Below the pieces are notes generated by a model that saw nothing but the letters and a program-made list of their open reading frames with translations, made no database searches and was not told the origin of the DNA. Source: Caenibius sp. WL (lineage in GTDB: Bacteria > Pseudomonadota > Alphaproteobacteria > Sphingomonadales > Sphingomonadaceae). From it: DNA of 64,000 nucleotides. Location: NCBI RefSeq assembly GCF_019803445.1, contig NZ_CP081844.1, positions 2,492,501 through 2,556,500 on the forward strand, given 5' to 3'. This document shows, piece by piece, positions 17,988-27,041 of this stretch. Every line of letters begins with the position of its first letter. Within the stretch, counting starts at the first letter, position 1. The translations under genes were made by a program, and so were the position numbers.

Positions 17988-18015
17988 AATTTAGGAACCC
18001 GTGCCGGTTTGACAA
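17988..18015 (-). promoter_or_regulatory. Candidate htpX promoter
   Basis: On the minus strand, TTGTCA (18015-18010), 16-base spacer, TAAATT (17993-17988), about 40 bases before the htpX start. It matches a vegetative promoter moderately; I see no clear heat-shock sigma motif. Confidence 0.35.
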
Positions 18016-18066
18016 TGGCCGCGAACCCATTTCCTTTGGCGAGCCATCAAACCACAGGATCGATGA

Positions 18067-18417
18067 ATGCGGCGTGTCTATCTGATTGCGGGAATGACCA
18101 GCGTGGTGCTCGGCGTGATTGGCATCCTGCTGCCGATCATGCCCACGGTGCCGTTCCTGATTCTCGCTGCGTGGTGTTTCGGCAAATCGAACCCGGCGTT
18201 CGAGCAGCGCCTGCTCAACCATCCGCGTTATGGCCCGCATATCCGCGTCTGGCGCGAACGGCGCGCCATCGCCCGCATCGGCAAGGTCGGCTCGACCATC
18301 GCCTTTGCGGGCAGCATCGCGATGGGGTTCTACTTCCTGACCTGGCCCTGGCCGCTGTTCCCGGCTGCCATCGCCGTGATCGTGCTGAGCTGGATCTGGA
18401 CCCGCCCGGACGCCTGA
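18067..18417 (+). CDS. DUF454 (YbaN) family inner-membrane protein
   Basis: 116 aa. The N-terminal helix with LGVIGILLPIMPTVPFLILA is the DUF454 signature, followed by AAWCFGKSNPAFEQRLLNHP and two further helices (IAFAGSIAMGFYFLTWPW and a C-terminal one). The function of the family is unknown. It is convergent with ubiA, with stops 7 bases apart. Confidence 0.88.
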   Translation: MRRVYLIAGMTSVVLGVIGILLPIMPTVPFLILAAWCFGKSNPAFEQRLLNHPRYGPHIRVWRERRAIARIGKVGSTIAFAGSIAMGFYFLTWPWPLFPAAIAVIVLSWIWTRPDA

Positions 18418-18424
18418 GCGCCCA

Positions 18425-19327
18425 TCATGCGTTGCCCACCACGAAGCACGCCAGCGCCACCAGCAATCCGGCGAATCGGTTGGAACGGAACCGGGCCAGC
18501 GCGTTATCGCCATCGTCCGGCTTCAGCGTCGCCACCTGCCAGGCGAAATGGAGCGCCGCCGGGGCCATCGCCAGCAGGGCCAGCGGATCGCCGCGCAGCA
18601 GCCACAGCGCCAGAGTCCACAGCGCCAGCGCCAGCGCATAGCACAGGCCGACCCCGGCCCGAACATGCCGCCCCATGCGCAGCGCGCTCGACCGGATACC
18701 GACCAGCGCATCGTCTTCCCGGTCCTGCAAGGCGTAGATCGTATCGTAGCCGATGCACCAGAACATCGCCCCGGCATAGAGCGCAGCGAGCACTTCCCAA
18801 TGATCGCTGCGCAGCGCGACCCAGCCCACCGGCGCGCCCCAGGTGAACACCAGCCCCAGCCATGCCTGCGGCCACCAGGTGATCCGCTTCATGAACGGGT
18901 AGGCCGCCACCAGCGCCAGGCTGCCCAATGCGACGAGCTGCGCCTGCCAGCGCAGTTGCAGCAGCACGGCCAGCCCGATCAGACACAGCACGCCGAGCCA
19001 CGCCCAGGCCAGCTTGCGACTGACCCGGCCGCTCGCCACCGGGCGGCTGGCGGTGCGGGCCACCTGCCGGTCGAGATCGGCATCGACGATATCGTTGTAC
19101 ACGCACCCTGCCCCGCGCATCGCGATGCTGCCGAGCAGGAACCAGCCAAGCAGCGTCCATTGCCAGCCCGCACCCGCCAGCCAGGTGCCCCATACGCAAG
19201 GCCAGAACAGCAGCCACCAGCCGATCGGCCGGTCGAACCGCGCCAGTTGCGCCAGATCGCGCGGCAATTGCGGAAGGCGGGCGACAAAGCCGCGATGCTG
19301 GCTATCGGGAACGATGGCGTCTGTCAT
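18425..19327 (-). CDS. ubiA: 4-hydroxybenzoate polyprenyltransferase
   Basis: 300 aa with eight or nine membrane helices. First Asp-rich motif YNDIVDADLDRQVARTASRP with SGRVS; second motif YALQDREDDALVGIRSSAL. It attaches the polyprenyl tail to 4-hydroxybenzoate in ubiquinone synthesis. ATG 19327 (MTDAIVPDS) starts the conserved protein; the frame is open far upstream but without homology. Its upstream region holds the first copy of a repeated TTGACA-doublet element (19391-19524). Confidence 0.96.
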   Translation of the reverse strand: MTDAIVPDSQHRGFVARLPQLPRDLAQLARFDRPIGWWLLFWPCVWGTWLAGAGWQWTLLGWFLLGSIAMRGAGCVYNDIVDADLDRQVARTASRPVASGRVSRKLAWAWLGVLCLIGLAVLLQLRWQAQLVALGSLALVAAYPFMKRITWWPQAWLGLVFTWGAPVGWVALRSDHWEVLAALYAGAMFWCIGYDTIYALQDREDDALVGIRSSALRMGRHVRAGVGLCYALALALWTLALWLLRGDPLALLAMAPAALHFAWQVATLKPDDGDNALARFRSNRFAGLLVALACFVVGNA

Positions 19328-19390
19328 GGCCGCTCCCCCGCCCCCATCGCCCGGCGCGATTCGCCCGCGCCACCGCCCTTCGCCCGGGGG

Positions 19391-19524
19391 CAAGTTGACA
19401 AAGTTGACACGGTACAAAGAGACGAATTCGGGACGCTGCTTTCGGCCCGGGAAAGCGGGGCGGCAGAGAGGGGGGTATGGCTGCTCATCCCCTCCCCTTG
19501 CCATAGCCTGCCCGTGTAGGACAG
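19391..19524. repeat. Intergenic element with AGTTGACA doublet, copy A
   Basis: Begins CAAGTTGACAAAGTTGACAC and ends CCCGTGTAGGACAG, 134 bases. The same two ends, with a shared GGCGGCAGA in between, recur at 32641-32781 in the same orientation. Both copies lie just upstream of a minus-strand biosynthetic gene, here ubiA. The 9-base tandem repeat may be a protein-binding site; function unknown. Confidence 0.6.
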
Positions 19525-19585
19525 AGATGTAAGGCAAGACAGCTTCCCGCTTTCGCCCCGGCGCCAAGGCGGCTAACGCAGCGGG

Positions 19586-20371
19586 ATGCCCGCTACTCCC
19601 GCATGGCCTCCGAAAAGCGCCCCGCGCCTGTTTGTCCCGCCACCGCTGGCGCAAGGCAGCCAATGCGTGCTGGAAGGACAGCAGGCGCATTATCTCGCCC
19701 GCGTGATGCGCGTGGGGCCCGGCGACGCCGTGATCCTGTGCGATGACCAGACCGGCGAATGGGCGGCGCGCGTGGTGAGCGCGGGCAAGCGCGAAATCGT
19801 GCTCGAAACCGTCGAGCGGCTGCGGGCGCGCGAAGATGTGCCCGATTTCTGGCTCTGCGCCGCACTGCTCAAGAAGGACCGGTTCGATCTGGTGCTGGAA
19901 AAGGCCACCGAACTGGGCGTGGCGCGTATCCAGCCTGTCGTCACCCGCCGCTGCGTGGCGGACAAGCTCAACCCCGAACGCGCGCGCACGATCCTGACCG
20001 AAGCGGCCGAACAATGCGCTCGCACCGCTCTGCCCGAACTGGCGGAGCCGATGAAGCTGGAACATCTCCTCCGGCAGTGGCCCGAAGGGCGGACGCTGCT
20101 CTTCGCCGATGAAACAGGCGGAGAACCCGCCGCCGCGATGTTCGCCGCACATCACGGCCCGGCGGCGCTGCTGATCGGGCCGGAAGGCGGATTCGACGAG
20201 GCCGAACGTGCGGCAATCCGCGCTCTGCCCACCGCCCGGCCGATCACGCTCGGCCCCCGTATTCTGCGGGGGGAAACCGCCGCCATCGCCGCCGCCGCGC
20301 TGTGGATGGGCACCGCTGGGGACTGGAGCACAAACGGAGCCGGGGATTGGCGAGCGGCATCCCGCAATTAA
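19586..20371 (+). CDS. rsmE: 16S rRNA (uracil-1498-N3)-methyltransferase
   Basis: 261 aa. N-terminal PUA-like part (GQQAHYLARVMRVGPGDAVI-type, beginning near residue 28), then the SPOUT knot with AALLKKDRFDLVLEKATELG, LLIGPEGGFDEAERAAI and LGPRILRGETAAIAAAALW, the SAM-binding loops of RsmE. It methylates U1498 in 16S rRNA. It is followed by gshA on the same strand after 39 bases. Confidence 0.96.
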   Translation: MPATPAWPPKSAPRLFVPPPLAQGSQCVLEGQQAHYLARVMRVGPGDAVILCDDQTGEWAARVVSAGKREIVLETVERLRAREDVPDFWLCAALLKKDRFDLVLEKATELGVARIQPVVTRRCVADKLNPERARTILTEAAEQCARTALPELAEPMKLEHLLRQWPEGRTLLFADETGGEPAAAMFAAHHGPAALLIGPEGGFDEAERAAIRALPTARPITLGPRILRGETAAIAAAALWMGTAGDWSTNGAGDWRAASRN

Positions 20372-20410
20372 GGCTTTCCTCCGCCCGCCTGCTTGCCTAA
20401 CGGCGAAAGC

Positions 20411-21781
20411 ATGAGCACCCGCACCGCGTCGGACGGAGAAGATCCGCGAATCGAAAGCCGCGACCAGTTGGTGGCGCCCTTGGCCGCTGGCGAAAAACCG
20501 CGTGAAAGCTGGCGTATCGGGACGGAACACGAAAAGCTGGTGTTCAACCGGCATGATCGCCACGCCCCCTCCTATGACGAGCCCGGCGGCATTCGCGATC
20601 TGCTCTTGGCCCTGCGCGAATTCGGCTGGGAGCCGATCGAGGAAAACGGCACCGTCATCGCCATGAAAGGCGCGGACGGCACGGTGAGCCTCGAACCGGC
20701 GGGCCAGTTGGAACTGTCCGGCGCGCCGCTGGAGAACCTGCACGAAACCTGCGCCGAAACCGGCCGCCACCTGCAACAGGTGAAAGCGATCGGCGAACGG
20801 TTCGGCCTCGGCTTCCTCGGCCTCGGCATGTGGCCGGACAAGACCCGGGCCGAACTGCCGATCATGCCCAAGGGCCGCTATGACATCATGCTGCGGCACA
20901 TGCCGCGCGTCGGCAATCTCGGCCTCGACATGATGCTGCGGACCTGCACCATCCAGGTCAATCTCGATTATTCCAGCGAAGCGGACATGGCCAAGAAGTT
21001 CCGCGTCGGGCTGGCGCTGCAACCGCTGGCAACCGCGCTATTCGCCAATTCGCCGTTCACCGAAGGCAAGCCCAACGGGTTTCTGTCCTATCGCAGCCAT
21101 ATCTGGTCGGACACCGATCCGCACCGCACCGGCATGCTGCCGTTCGTGTTCGAAGACGGTTTCGGCTATGAACGCTATGTCGATTACATGCTCGATGTGC
21201 CGATGTACTTCGTCTTCCGCGACGGGAAATATATTGACGCGGCGGGGCAGAGCTTCCGCGATTTCCTCAGGGGCGAACTGCCCGCGCTGCCCGGCGAGTT
21301 GCCGACATTGAGCGATTGGAACGACCACCTCTCCACCGCTTTCCCCGAAGTGCGGCTGAAAAGCTTCCTCGAAATGCGCGGGGCCGATGGCGGCCCGTGG
21401 AACCAGATTTGCGCCCTGCCCGCCTTCTGGGTCGGCCTGCTGTATGACGATGGCGCGCTCGATGCGGCGTGGGATGTGGTGAAGCACTGGTCGATGGACG
21501 AACGCGAAGCGCTGCGCAACGCGGTGCCCCGGCTGGCGCTGGACGCGCCGCTGCCGGGTGGCGGCGTGTTGCGCGACCTTGCCGGGCCGGTGCTCGATAT
21601 CGCCAGCGCGGGCCTGTCCGCCCGCAACCGGCTGAACGCCAGCGGCGACAACGAAACCGGATACCTTGCCCCGTTGCAGGAAATCGCCCGCACCGGTGTG
21701 GTCAGCGCCCAGCGTCTGCTCGATCTCTACAACGGGCCGTGGGGCGGCGATCTCAGCCGCGTTTACGGGGAACATTTTTGA
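20411..21781 (+). CDS. gshA: Glutamate-cysteine ligase, plant/alphaproteobacterial type
   Basis: 456 aa from ATG 20411. Conserved blocks are WRIGTEHEKLVFNR, ENGTVIAMKGADGTVSLEPA, GQLELSGAPLENLHET, PIMPKGRYDIMLRHMPRVG and TCTIQVNLDYSSEADM. It forms gamma-glutamylcysteine, the first step of glutathione synthesis, in the cytosol. ATG 20393 is also in frame. The stop is one base before the start of the small monooxygenase-like gene, so the two are probably translated from one message. Confidence 0.95.
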   Translation: MSTRTASDGEDPRIESRDQLVAPLAAGEKPRESWRIGTEHEKLVFNRHDRHAPSYDEPGGIRDLLLALREFGWEPIEENGTVIAMKGADGTVSLEPAGQLELSGAPLENLHETCAETGRHLQQVKAIGERFGLGFLGLGMWPDKTRAELPIMPKGRYDIMLRHMPRVGNLGLDMMLRTCTIQVNLDYSSEADMAKKFRVGLALQPLATALFANSPFTEGKPNGFLSYRSHIWSDTDPHRTGMLPFVFEDGFGYERYVDYMLDVPMYFVFRDGKYIDAAGQSFRDFLRGELPALPGELPTLSDWNDHLSTAFPEVRLKSFLEMRGADGGPWNQICALPAFWVGLLYDDGALDAAWDVVKHWSMDEREALRNAVPRLALDAPLPGGGVLRDLAGPVLDIASAGLSARNRLNASGDNETGYLAPLQEIARTGVVSAQRLLDLYNGPWGGDLSRVYGEHF

Positions 21782-21782
21782 C

Positions 21783-22082
21783 ATGATCCTGGTGGCCGGC
21801 CATTTCCGCATTCCGCCCGCGAATCTGGAACAGGCCCGCCCGGCGATGCGCCGCGTGGTGGAGGAAACCCGCCGCGAACAGGGCTGCATCAGCTACAGCT
21901 ATGCCGAGGATATGTGCGAACCCGGGCTGATCCGGGTGAGCGAAAGCTGGGTCAGCGGCGCGGCGCTCGACGCTCATCTCGCCAGCCCGCATATGCAGCG
22001 CTGGCGGGACGAACGCACCGCGCTGGGCCTCAGCGACCGGGATATCACCCGCTACGAAGTGGCCAGCGCCGAACCGTTCTGA
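21783..22082 (+). CDS. Antibiotic biosynthesis monooxygenase (ABM)-fold protein
   Basis: 99 aa. MILVAGHFRIPPANLEQARP, then RREQGCISYSYAEDM, IRVSESWVSGAALDAHLASP and a C-terminal strand: the dimeric ferredoxin-like ABM fold used by YgiN-type quinol monooxygenases and heme-degrading relatives. The catalytic activity cannot be predicted. It starts one base after gshA and so may serve redox metabolism; that link is inference. Confidence 0.85.
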   Translation: MILVAGHFRIPPANLEQARPAMRRVVEETRREQGCISYSYAEDMCEPGLIRVSESWVSGAALDAHLASPHMQRWRDERTALGLSDRDITRYEVASAEPF

Positions 22083-22100
22083 CGGCGGCGCCCGCGCCGG

Positions 22101-23450
22101 TTATTCACCAGCCCGCAGGATCTGGCCGCGCGGGCGGAACAGAGCCTGCACGCGCGCCAGCGTCCGCGTGATCGGCGCATTTGCCGCCATCCAGGCGTGA
22201 TAGGCGCGATACTTGGCATCTTCGGCCAGCAGGTGCTGTTCTTCCGTCTTCGCCCGCCAGTAATAGATCCCGCTGACGATCGCCAGAATCACCGTGTTGC
22301 GCACCATGTCGACGAACGAATGGCTGGTGACGAGAAACGGCAGGGTCGACAGCCACCAGAACAGGTTCTTCGACAGATAGGCCGGGTGCCGGGTAAAGCG
22401 ATAGGGCCCGTTGGTCAGCACGCCGCGATAGGTCAGGTTGGAAAAGCGGATGCCGAAAGCGACCGTGGCCCAGGCGTAGATCGCGGTCAGGAACACCAGG
22501 ATCGCACCCCACACCCATAACAGCGCGGTCTGCCCCTGAAACCAGTAAGCCCAGTCCGCCGTGTTGGCATGATAATCGAGCACATCCCCGCTGCCCATCA
22601 GCAGAAACGGCGGATAGCACAGCAATGCCGCCAGCCACCCGCCGAGATAGGGGTTGGCGGTGCGGATCTGCGCATCGAGCGGCTTCAGCGTCAGCAGATA
22701 GCCGACCATCGCGATCTGCACGTCGATCATGAACATCAGGTTGATCAGGTACATGCAGAAGACGACCGGATCGTGCAGCCCGTCCGCCAGCGTCGCGCCC
22801 ACCGCTATCGACCAGCCGCCGGGCAGGATCGAGAACATGAAGGCGATGAAGAAGCCTTTCACCGCCCACCCGCGCAGATGATGGCCGACCATCGCGGGAT
22901 CGTATGGCTCCCGCCCGATCAGCATGGCCCCGAAGTGCCAGCTATGATCGCGCGGCTGGACCATGTAGCGATCAAGCCAGAGCACATAGGGGATCGAGAG
23001 CAGCACCATCGGCCCGATCAACATGCCCAACAGTTCCATCGCGAAGAGATAGTCCCCCCGCCAATACCAGCGGGCAACGCAATAGAGCGCGGCGATGACC
23101 GCCCAGGTCGCCCACAACCCGGCAATCTTCGTGCCTGCCGTTTCCAGCGCGGCGGACAGCGGGCGCGGATTGTTCCAGTCGAGCCCGGTCGATGCGCGGC
23201 GATGCACTTTGTCGATGCACAACGACCAGAGCACCATCGGAATGCCGGAAAAGAGCATCGCGATCAGCGCGGGAACCGGGCCGTTCAGCACCGCAGCTTC
23301 GCCGCGGATACCCAGCATCGGGGCGATATCGGGCCAGTTGCGGCAGATCGCCAGCCAGACGAACAGCCCGGCCACGCCCGAAAGGCCGACGCCCGCCGAA
23401 ACATCGCTTTTCGGCATAGCCGCGCTGCTGTGCTGATTATCGTCGATCAC
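22101..23450 (-). CDS. Polytopic membrane protein with isoprenylcysteine-methyltransferase-like C-terminus
   Basis: 449 aa with about nine hydrophobic segments. The C-terminal quarter contains NLTYRGVLTNGPYRFTRHPA, then YLSKNLFWWLSTLPF and EEQHLLAEDAKYRAYHAWMA, the ICMT/PEMT-type SAM-binding motif (GPYxxxRHPxY and E-x-x-L). The larger N-terminal part has no family I recognise. It probably methylates a lipid or small hydrophobic substrate in the membrane (inference). GTG 23450 is chosen because AGGGGGAAG lies just upstream; ATG 23417 is the alternative. Confidence 0.75.
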   Translation of the reverse strand: MIDDNQHSSAAMPKSDVSAGVGLSGVAGLFVWLAICRNWPDIAPMLGIRGEAAVLNGPVPALIAMLFSGIPMVLWSLCIDKVHRRASTGLDWNNPRPLSAALETAGTKIAGLWATWAVIAALYCVARWYWRGDYLFAMELLGMLIGPMVLLSIPYVLWLDRYMVQPRDHSWHFGAMLIGREPYDPAMVGHHLRGWAVKGFFIAFMFSILPGGWSIAVGATLADGLHDPVVFCMYLINLMFMIDVQIAMVGYLLTLKPLDAQIRTANPYLGGWLAALLCYPPFLLMGSGDVLDYHANTADWAYWFQGQTALLWVWGAILVFLTAIYAWATVAFGIRFSNLTYRGVLTNGPYRFTRHPAYLSKNLFWWLSTLPFLVTSHSFVDMVRNTVILAIVSGIYYWRAKTEEQHLLAEDAKYRAYHAWMAANAPITRTLARVQALFRPRGQILRAGE

Positions 23451-23509
23451 GCTTCCCCCTAGCGTGGCAGGGTTAAGGAGACGGTAACGTACAGCAAAGG
23501 CACGCACAG

Positions 23510-23547
23510 AAAAGGGGCGGGATGCCCGTGGCCGCCCCGCCCCTTTT
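23510..23547 (-). terminator. Intrinsic terminator after bamB
   Basis: A perfect 12-bp stem AAAAGGGGCGGG/CCCGCCCCTTTT with a 14-base loop, 27 bases beyond the bamB stop. The stem ends in T-rich sequence on the minus strand and A-rich on the other, so it could work in both directions. Confidence 0.75.
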
Positions 23548-23573
23548 CCATATTCCGTACGATCCGGCCGCGA

Positions 23574-24908
23574 TCAGCGGAACGCGGTGATCCTGCCGTT
23601 GTCGCTGAGGATATAGAGCGTCCGGTTGGCAACGACCGGCGGCAGCGAAACGGACGAACCGAGATCGGCGAATTCGCTGGCCGTGCCGTCGTTCACATTG
23701 GCGGCGTAAAGTTCGCCCAGCGAATTGGCGACCCACAGGCGATTGCCCGCCAGCACCGGCCCGGTCCAGAAGACCTGCCCGGTCTTCTTCTTGGCCTTGC
23801 GCCATTCGCGCAGTTGCGTGATCCAGCGGACCCGCCCGCTCGATTTCGCGATCGCCAGCAGGCGCGCATCGTCGGTCAGCGTGAAAATCCATTCGCCCGC
23901 CACCGCCGGGGTGGAAATCCCCGCGAGGCTGAGTTCCCACAGCCGCTGGCCCGTAACCAGTTCATAAGCCGCCATGCGGCCGCCCTGTCCCAGCGCGTAG
24001 ACCCGGCCCGCATCGATGATCGGATCGGCGTCCACATCGGTCAGCGTGCCGACCTGAGTCGAGATCGACGTCCGCGCCAGAGCGTCGGACCACAGCGTGC
24101 GGCCGTTTTCATAGCGGTAAGCGACGAGTTCGCCGGTGCTGTACCCGGCCACGACCGTGCCCTGCCCTGCGGCCGGCGCGGCCACGCCGAACACGCCCGC
24201 CTGCGCCTGCGCGCCCGATTCCTGCCACAGCGGCGAACCGTCGCTGGCGTCCAGCGCATAAATCTGGTTGTCCTGCGTCATCACATAGACGGCGCCGAAC
24301 GCCAGAGTCGGCGAACCGCGCAGCGGCCCCGCCGGTTTCACTTTCCAGATTTCCGCCCCGGTGTTGGCGTCGAGCGCCGCGACCATGCCCACGCCGTTGG
24401 TGGCGTAGATGCGGCCTTCGGCATAACTGACCCCGCCCCCGAAAGCGGAAGCGCTCTGGTTGCCCGGCACTTCGATCCGGCGCTGCCAGACGGTGCGCCC
24501 GGTCTGCGCATCGAACGCGTGGACCACGGCGGAGGTATCGATCACGTAAAGGCGGCCGTTGCCGATCACCGGCGAAGCGGCCAGGCGGCGCTTGCCGTTG
24601 GTTCCGTCAATCGAGGCTGTCCACACCCGCGCGGGCGTGGGCGACAGAGCGAGATGGCCGGTGGCTTTCGATGCCGGGCCGCCTGCTTGCGCCCACTGAT
24701 CGTTGGCTTCTTCGGTCGGCAGGACGACGGAGACGCTCGCCAGTGCGGGATCGACTTTCGCCCCGCTTTCGATCCGCGAGAGGATCGGCATGCGATCGCC
24801 CACGGTGGGCGTCTGGGGTTTGCCCTTGCCACCGCATCCCGCAAGGCCGGCGGCCAGCAGCACGGCAAGCGGAAGAGCAAGGGTGCGGCTTGCAATGATC
24901 CGTTTCAT
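23574..24908 (-). CDS. bamB: Outer-membrane assembly lipoprotein BamB
   Basis: 444 aa. The lipoprotein signal ends LAAGLAGCGG (Cys about residue 25), followed by repeated PQQ-type propeller blades: VIDTSAVVHAFDAQTGRTVW, GVGMVAALDANTGAEIWKV, MTQDNQIYALDASDGSPLW and others to the C-terminus (LYILSDNGRITAF). BamB helps BamA insert outer-membrane beta-barrels. The TPR protein directly upstream is the usual alphaproteobacterial neighbour. The start ATG 24908 is set by the signal peptide. Confidence 0.95.
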   Translation of the reverse strand: MKRIIASRTLALPLAVLLAAGLAGCGGKGKPQTPTVGDRMPILSRIESGAKVDPALASVSVVLPTEEANDQWAQAGGPASKATGHLALSPTPARVWTASIDGTNGKRRLAASPVIGNGRLYVIDTSAVVHAFDAQTGRTVWQRRIEVPGNQSASAFGGGVSYAEGRIYATNGVGMVAALDANTGAEIWKVKPAGPLRGSPTLAFGAVYVMTQDNQIYALDASDGSPLWQESGAQAQAGVFGVAAPAAGQGTVVAGYSTGELVAYRYENGRTLWSDALARTSISTQVGTLTDVDADPIIDAGRVYALGQGGRMAAYELVTGQRLWELSLAGISTPAVAGEWIFTLTDDARLLAIAKSSGRVRWITQLREWRKAKKKTGQVFWTGPVLAGNRLWVANSLGELYAANVNDGTASEFADLGSSVSLPPVVANRTLYILSDNGRITAFR

Positions 24909-24930
24909 AACCTGCAAAGATCCTTTTGCG

Positions 24931-25734
24931 TTATTGTGCCGGTGCGGCGCTGGCGGGTTGCGGAGCGGCGGGTGCCGCGCCTGCCCCGGCGGTCTGCACG
25001 AGGCTATCCACATCGGTGATGGCATCGAAACCGAGCAACCCGGCCAACTGGCGTGCGCGGCTGCGCACCGTTTCGGGAACGTCCTTGTCCTTGGCGATCG
25101 AAGCGAACAGAGGCCCGGCAAGATCGTTCTTGCCCTGCTTGAGATAGGCGGCGCCTACCAGTTCGCCTGCGCTGCCGAACCACGCGTTGCCCGGCACGGC
25201 CAGCGGCTTGAGCCGGGCGATCACGTCATCCGGCTTCATCGCGTCGAAATTTGCCGCCACCGCGCGGATCGTCGCCAGATCGCGATAGGGGGCGGGTACA
25301 TCGCCGTTGCCCGCGACGCTTTCGTAAAGCTTGACCGCTTCGGCCTTGCGCCCTTGCTCCAGCGCGATCCCCGCGCGCAGCAGGTTCGCCGATGCGCCGG
25401 TGCCGGCGTTCGCGCCATCGGCCACTTTGGCCAGGGCCTTGTCCGCTTCGCCCGGATGGCCCGCACCCAGCGCGTCGATTGCGCGAACCAGTTCTTCCGA
25501 ACGGCTTTCCAGCTTCGATTCCCGGTTTTCGTGGTAGAGCAGATAACCGCCGAACCCGACGAGCCCGGCGACGACCGCGGCCATAATGGGAATGCCATAG
25601 CGCTTGGCCGTTTCCGACATTTTTTCCTGGCGCACGGCCTCATCGACTTCACGCATCAGCATGGCGTCTTCGGCTGCCTTGCGTTCAGCCAGTTGATCGG
25701 CGCGGGATTGGGGGCGGTTTGGTCTGAGTGCCAC
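24931..25734 (-). CDS. Tetratricopeptide membrane-anchored protein, YfgM-like
   Basis: 267 aa. A cytosolic basic N-terminus and an acidic helix (EDAMLMREVDEAVRQEKMSE) precede one membrane helix (IPIMAAVVAGLVGFGGYLLY, residues about 48-67), then a periplasmic TPR domain (LLRAGIALEQGRKAEAVKLY, GAAYLKQGKNDLAGPLFASI). The C-terminus is Ala/Pro-rich. This matches the TPR_21/YfgM family, which links the Sec translocon to periplasmic chaperones. It precedes bamB by 22 bases, as in many proteobacteria. Confidence 0.88.
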   Translation of the reverse strand: MALRPNRPQSRADQLAERKAAEDAMLMREVDEAVRQEKMSETAKRYGIPIMAAVVAGLVGFGGYLLYHENRESKLESRSEELVRAIDALGAGHPGEADKALAKVADGANAGTGASANLLRAGIALEQGRKAEAVKLYESVAGNGDVPAPYRDLATIRAVAANFDAMKPDDVIARLKPLAVPGNAWFGSAGELVGAAYLKQGKNDLAGPLFASIAKDKDVPETVRSRARQLAGLLGFDAITDVDSLVQTAGAGAAPAAPQPASAAPAQ

Positions 25735-25883
25735 GCGGGCGCTTTCGCTTCTTCGTATGCCGCGAACGGCAGATGGAACAGATGAGGCTGTTTAGCGGAT
25801 GACACCATCAATTCAACGGGGAAAGCCGCGCTGTCCCCGCGAAACAAGCCCGATGCAGGTTAACCGGCGCTGAAGTGCCCCTT

Positions 25884-27041
25884 TCAGGGGAGCATTTCGC
25901 GCCCCATGACCCCGGCATAGAGCGCGCGATAGGCCTCCACCATCCCGCTTTCGTCGAAGCGTTCCTGCGCGCGCGCCTTGTTCGCCTGCCCCAGCGCCTT
26001 GCGCAGGCCGGGATCGGCGGCCAGCCGCTCCAGCGCTTGGGCCAGCGCGGCCTCGTTGCCCGGTTCGACGATGAACGGCCGGTTTGCCTCAGCCACGATC
26101 TGCGGGATGTCGCCCACGGCGGGCGCGGCCACGGGCAGCCCCGCCGCCATCGCTTCCACCACCGAGAGCGGGAACTGTTCGCTGTCCGACGACAGCGCGA
26201 AGATATCGAACAGGCCCGCCGCTTTTGCCGGATCGACAAAGCCGGGCAGATGCACCCGGTGGACGATATTCAGCCGCGCGGCTTCCTGGCGGATCGCCTC
26301 CCGTTCGGGCCCTTCGCCCAGAATCACCAGATGCCAGTGTTCGGGCAGGCCGGAAAAGGCGCGCACCATGCGCGGCAGGTTCTTGACCGCGCGCAGCCCC
26401 GCCAGCGTGCCGACCCAGCATTCGCCCTCGCGCTTGATCAGGCGCGGCAGCGCGTCCTTGCGCGGCTTGCGGGCAAAATCGCGCGTGCGGATGCCGTTGG
26501 CGATGCGGTGGACCTTGTCCGCAGGTTGCAGCCAGGTTTCGCGCGCGATCCGTTCAAGCCGGATGGACGGCACCACCAGCGCATCGGCCCGGCCCAGCGC
26601 GATCCGCCGATACCAGTTGCGCGAGGATTTGAGCTTGCCCGCCTCGTCGGCATTGAACCCGTCCTCGTGGTGGACCAGCGGCGGCAGGCCGAACGGCTGC
26701 GCGAATATCGTGTGCGCCATCACCGCGTCCATCGCCCCCCAGTTGTAGGTGAGGATGAGATCGAACCCGCGCATCGCATTGGCGATCCGGTGCAGCCGCC
26801 ACGGCGTCGGCATCGCGGCAAGCGGCGGGAACGCCCCGAGATAGCGCATCGGGATGGAAGGCAGGATATGCCGCCCGGCGGACAGCGCCCCCGGCTGCGC
26901 GGACACGAGCGCATGGGCGACGTTCGGCCCGAACGCGTTGATCAGCCGGGCGCAGCGCAATTCCTTGCCCCCGGCGTCGAACGTCGAATGAAGATGGAGG
27001 AAACGCAATGTCTGGCCTTCGGTCCGGCTTGCGCCGCTCAT
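25884..27041 (-). CDS. Glycosyltransferase family 4
   Basis: 385 aa. The N-terminal half has FLHLHSTFDAGGKELRCARL (donor-loop glycine pair) and LILTYNWGAMDAVMA. The C-terminal GT1 domain has WVGTLAGLRAVKNLPRMVRA, LVILGEGPEREAIRQEA and FALSSDSEQFPLSVVEAMAA (E-x7-E). The acceptor is unknown. Its start overlaps the stop of the upstream alpha/beta hydrolase gene by four bases (ATGA), so the two form an operon. Confidence 0.9.
   Translation of the reverse strand: MSGASRTEGQTLRFLHLHSTFDAGGKELRCARLINAFGPNVAHALVSAQPGALSAGRHILPSIPMRYLGAFPPLAAMPTPWRLHRIANAMRGFDLILTYNWGAMDAVMAHTIFAQPFGLPPLVHHEDGFNADEAGKLKSSRNWYRRIALGRADALVVPSIRLERIARETWLQPADKVHRIANGIRTRDFARKPRKDALPRLIKREGECWVGTLAGLRAVKNLPRMVRAFSGLPEHWHLVILGEGPEREAIRQEAARLNIVHRVHLPGFVDPAKAAGLFDIFALSSDSEQFPLSVVEAMAAGLPVAAPAVGDIPQIVAEANRPFIVEPGNEAALAQALERLAADPGLRKALGQANKARAQERFDESGMVEAYRALYAGVMGREMLP

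Noticed and set aside
25656-25847. 63-codon minus-strand frame upstream of the TPR gene
   Set aside because: It overlaps the start of the YfgM-like gene in another frame and shows no independent signal.
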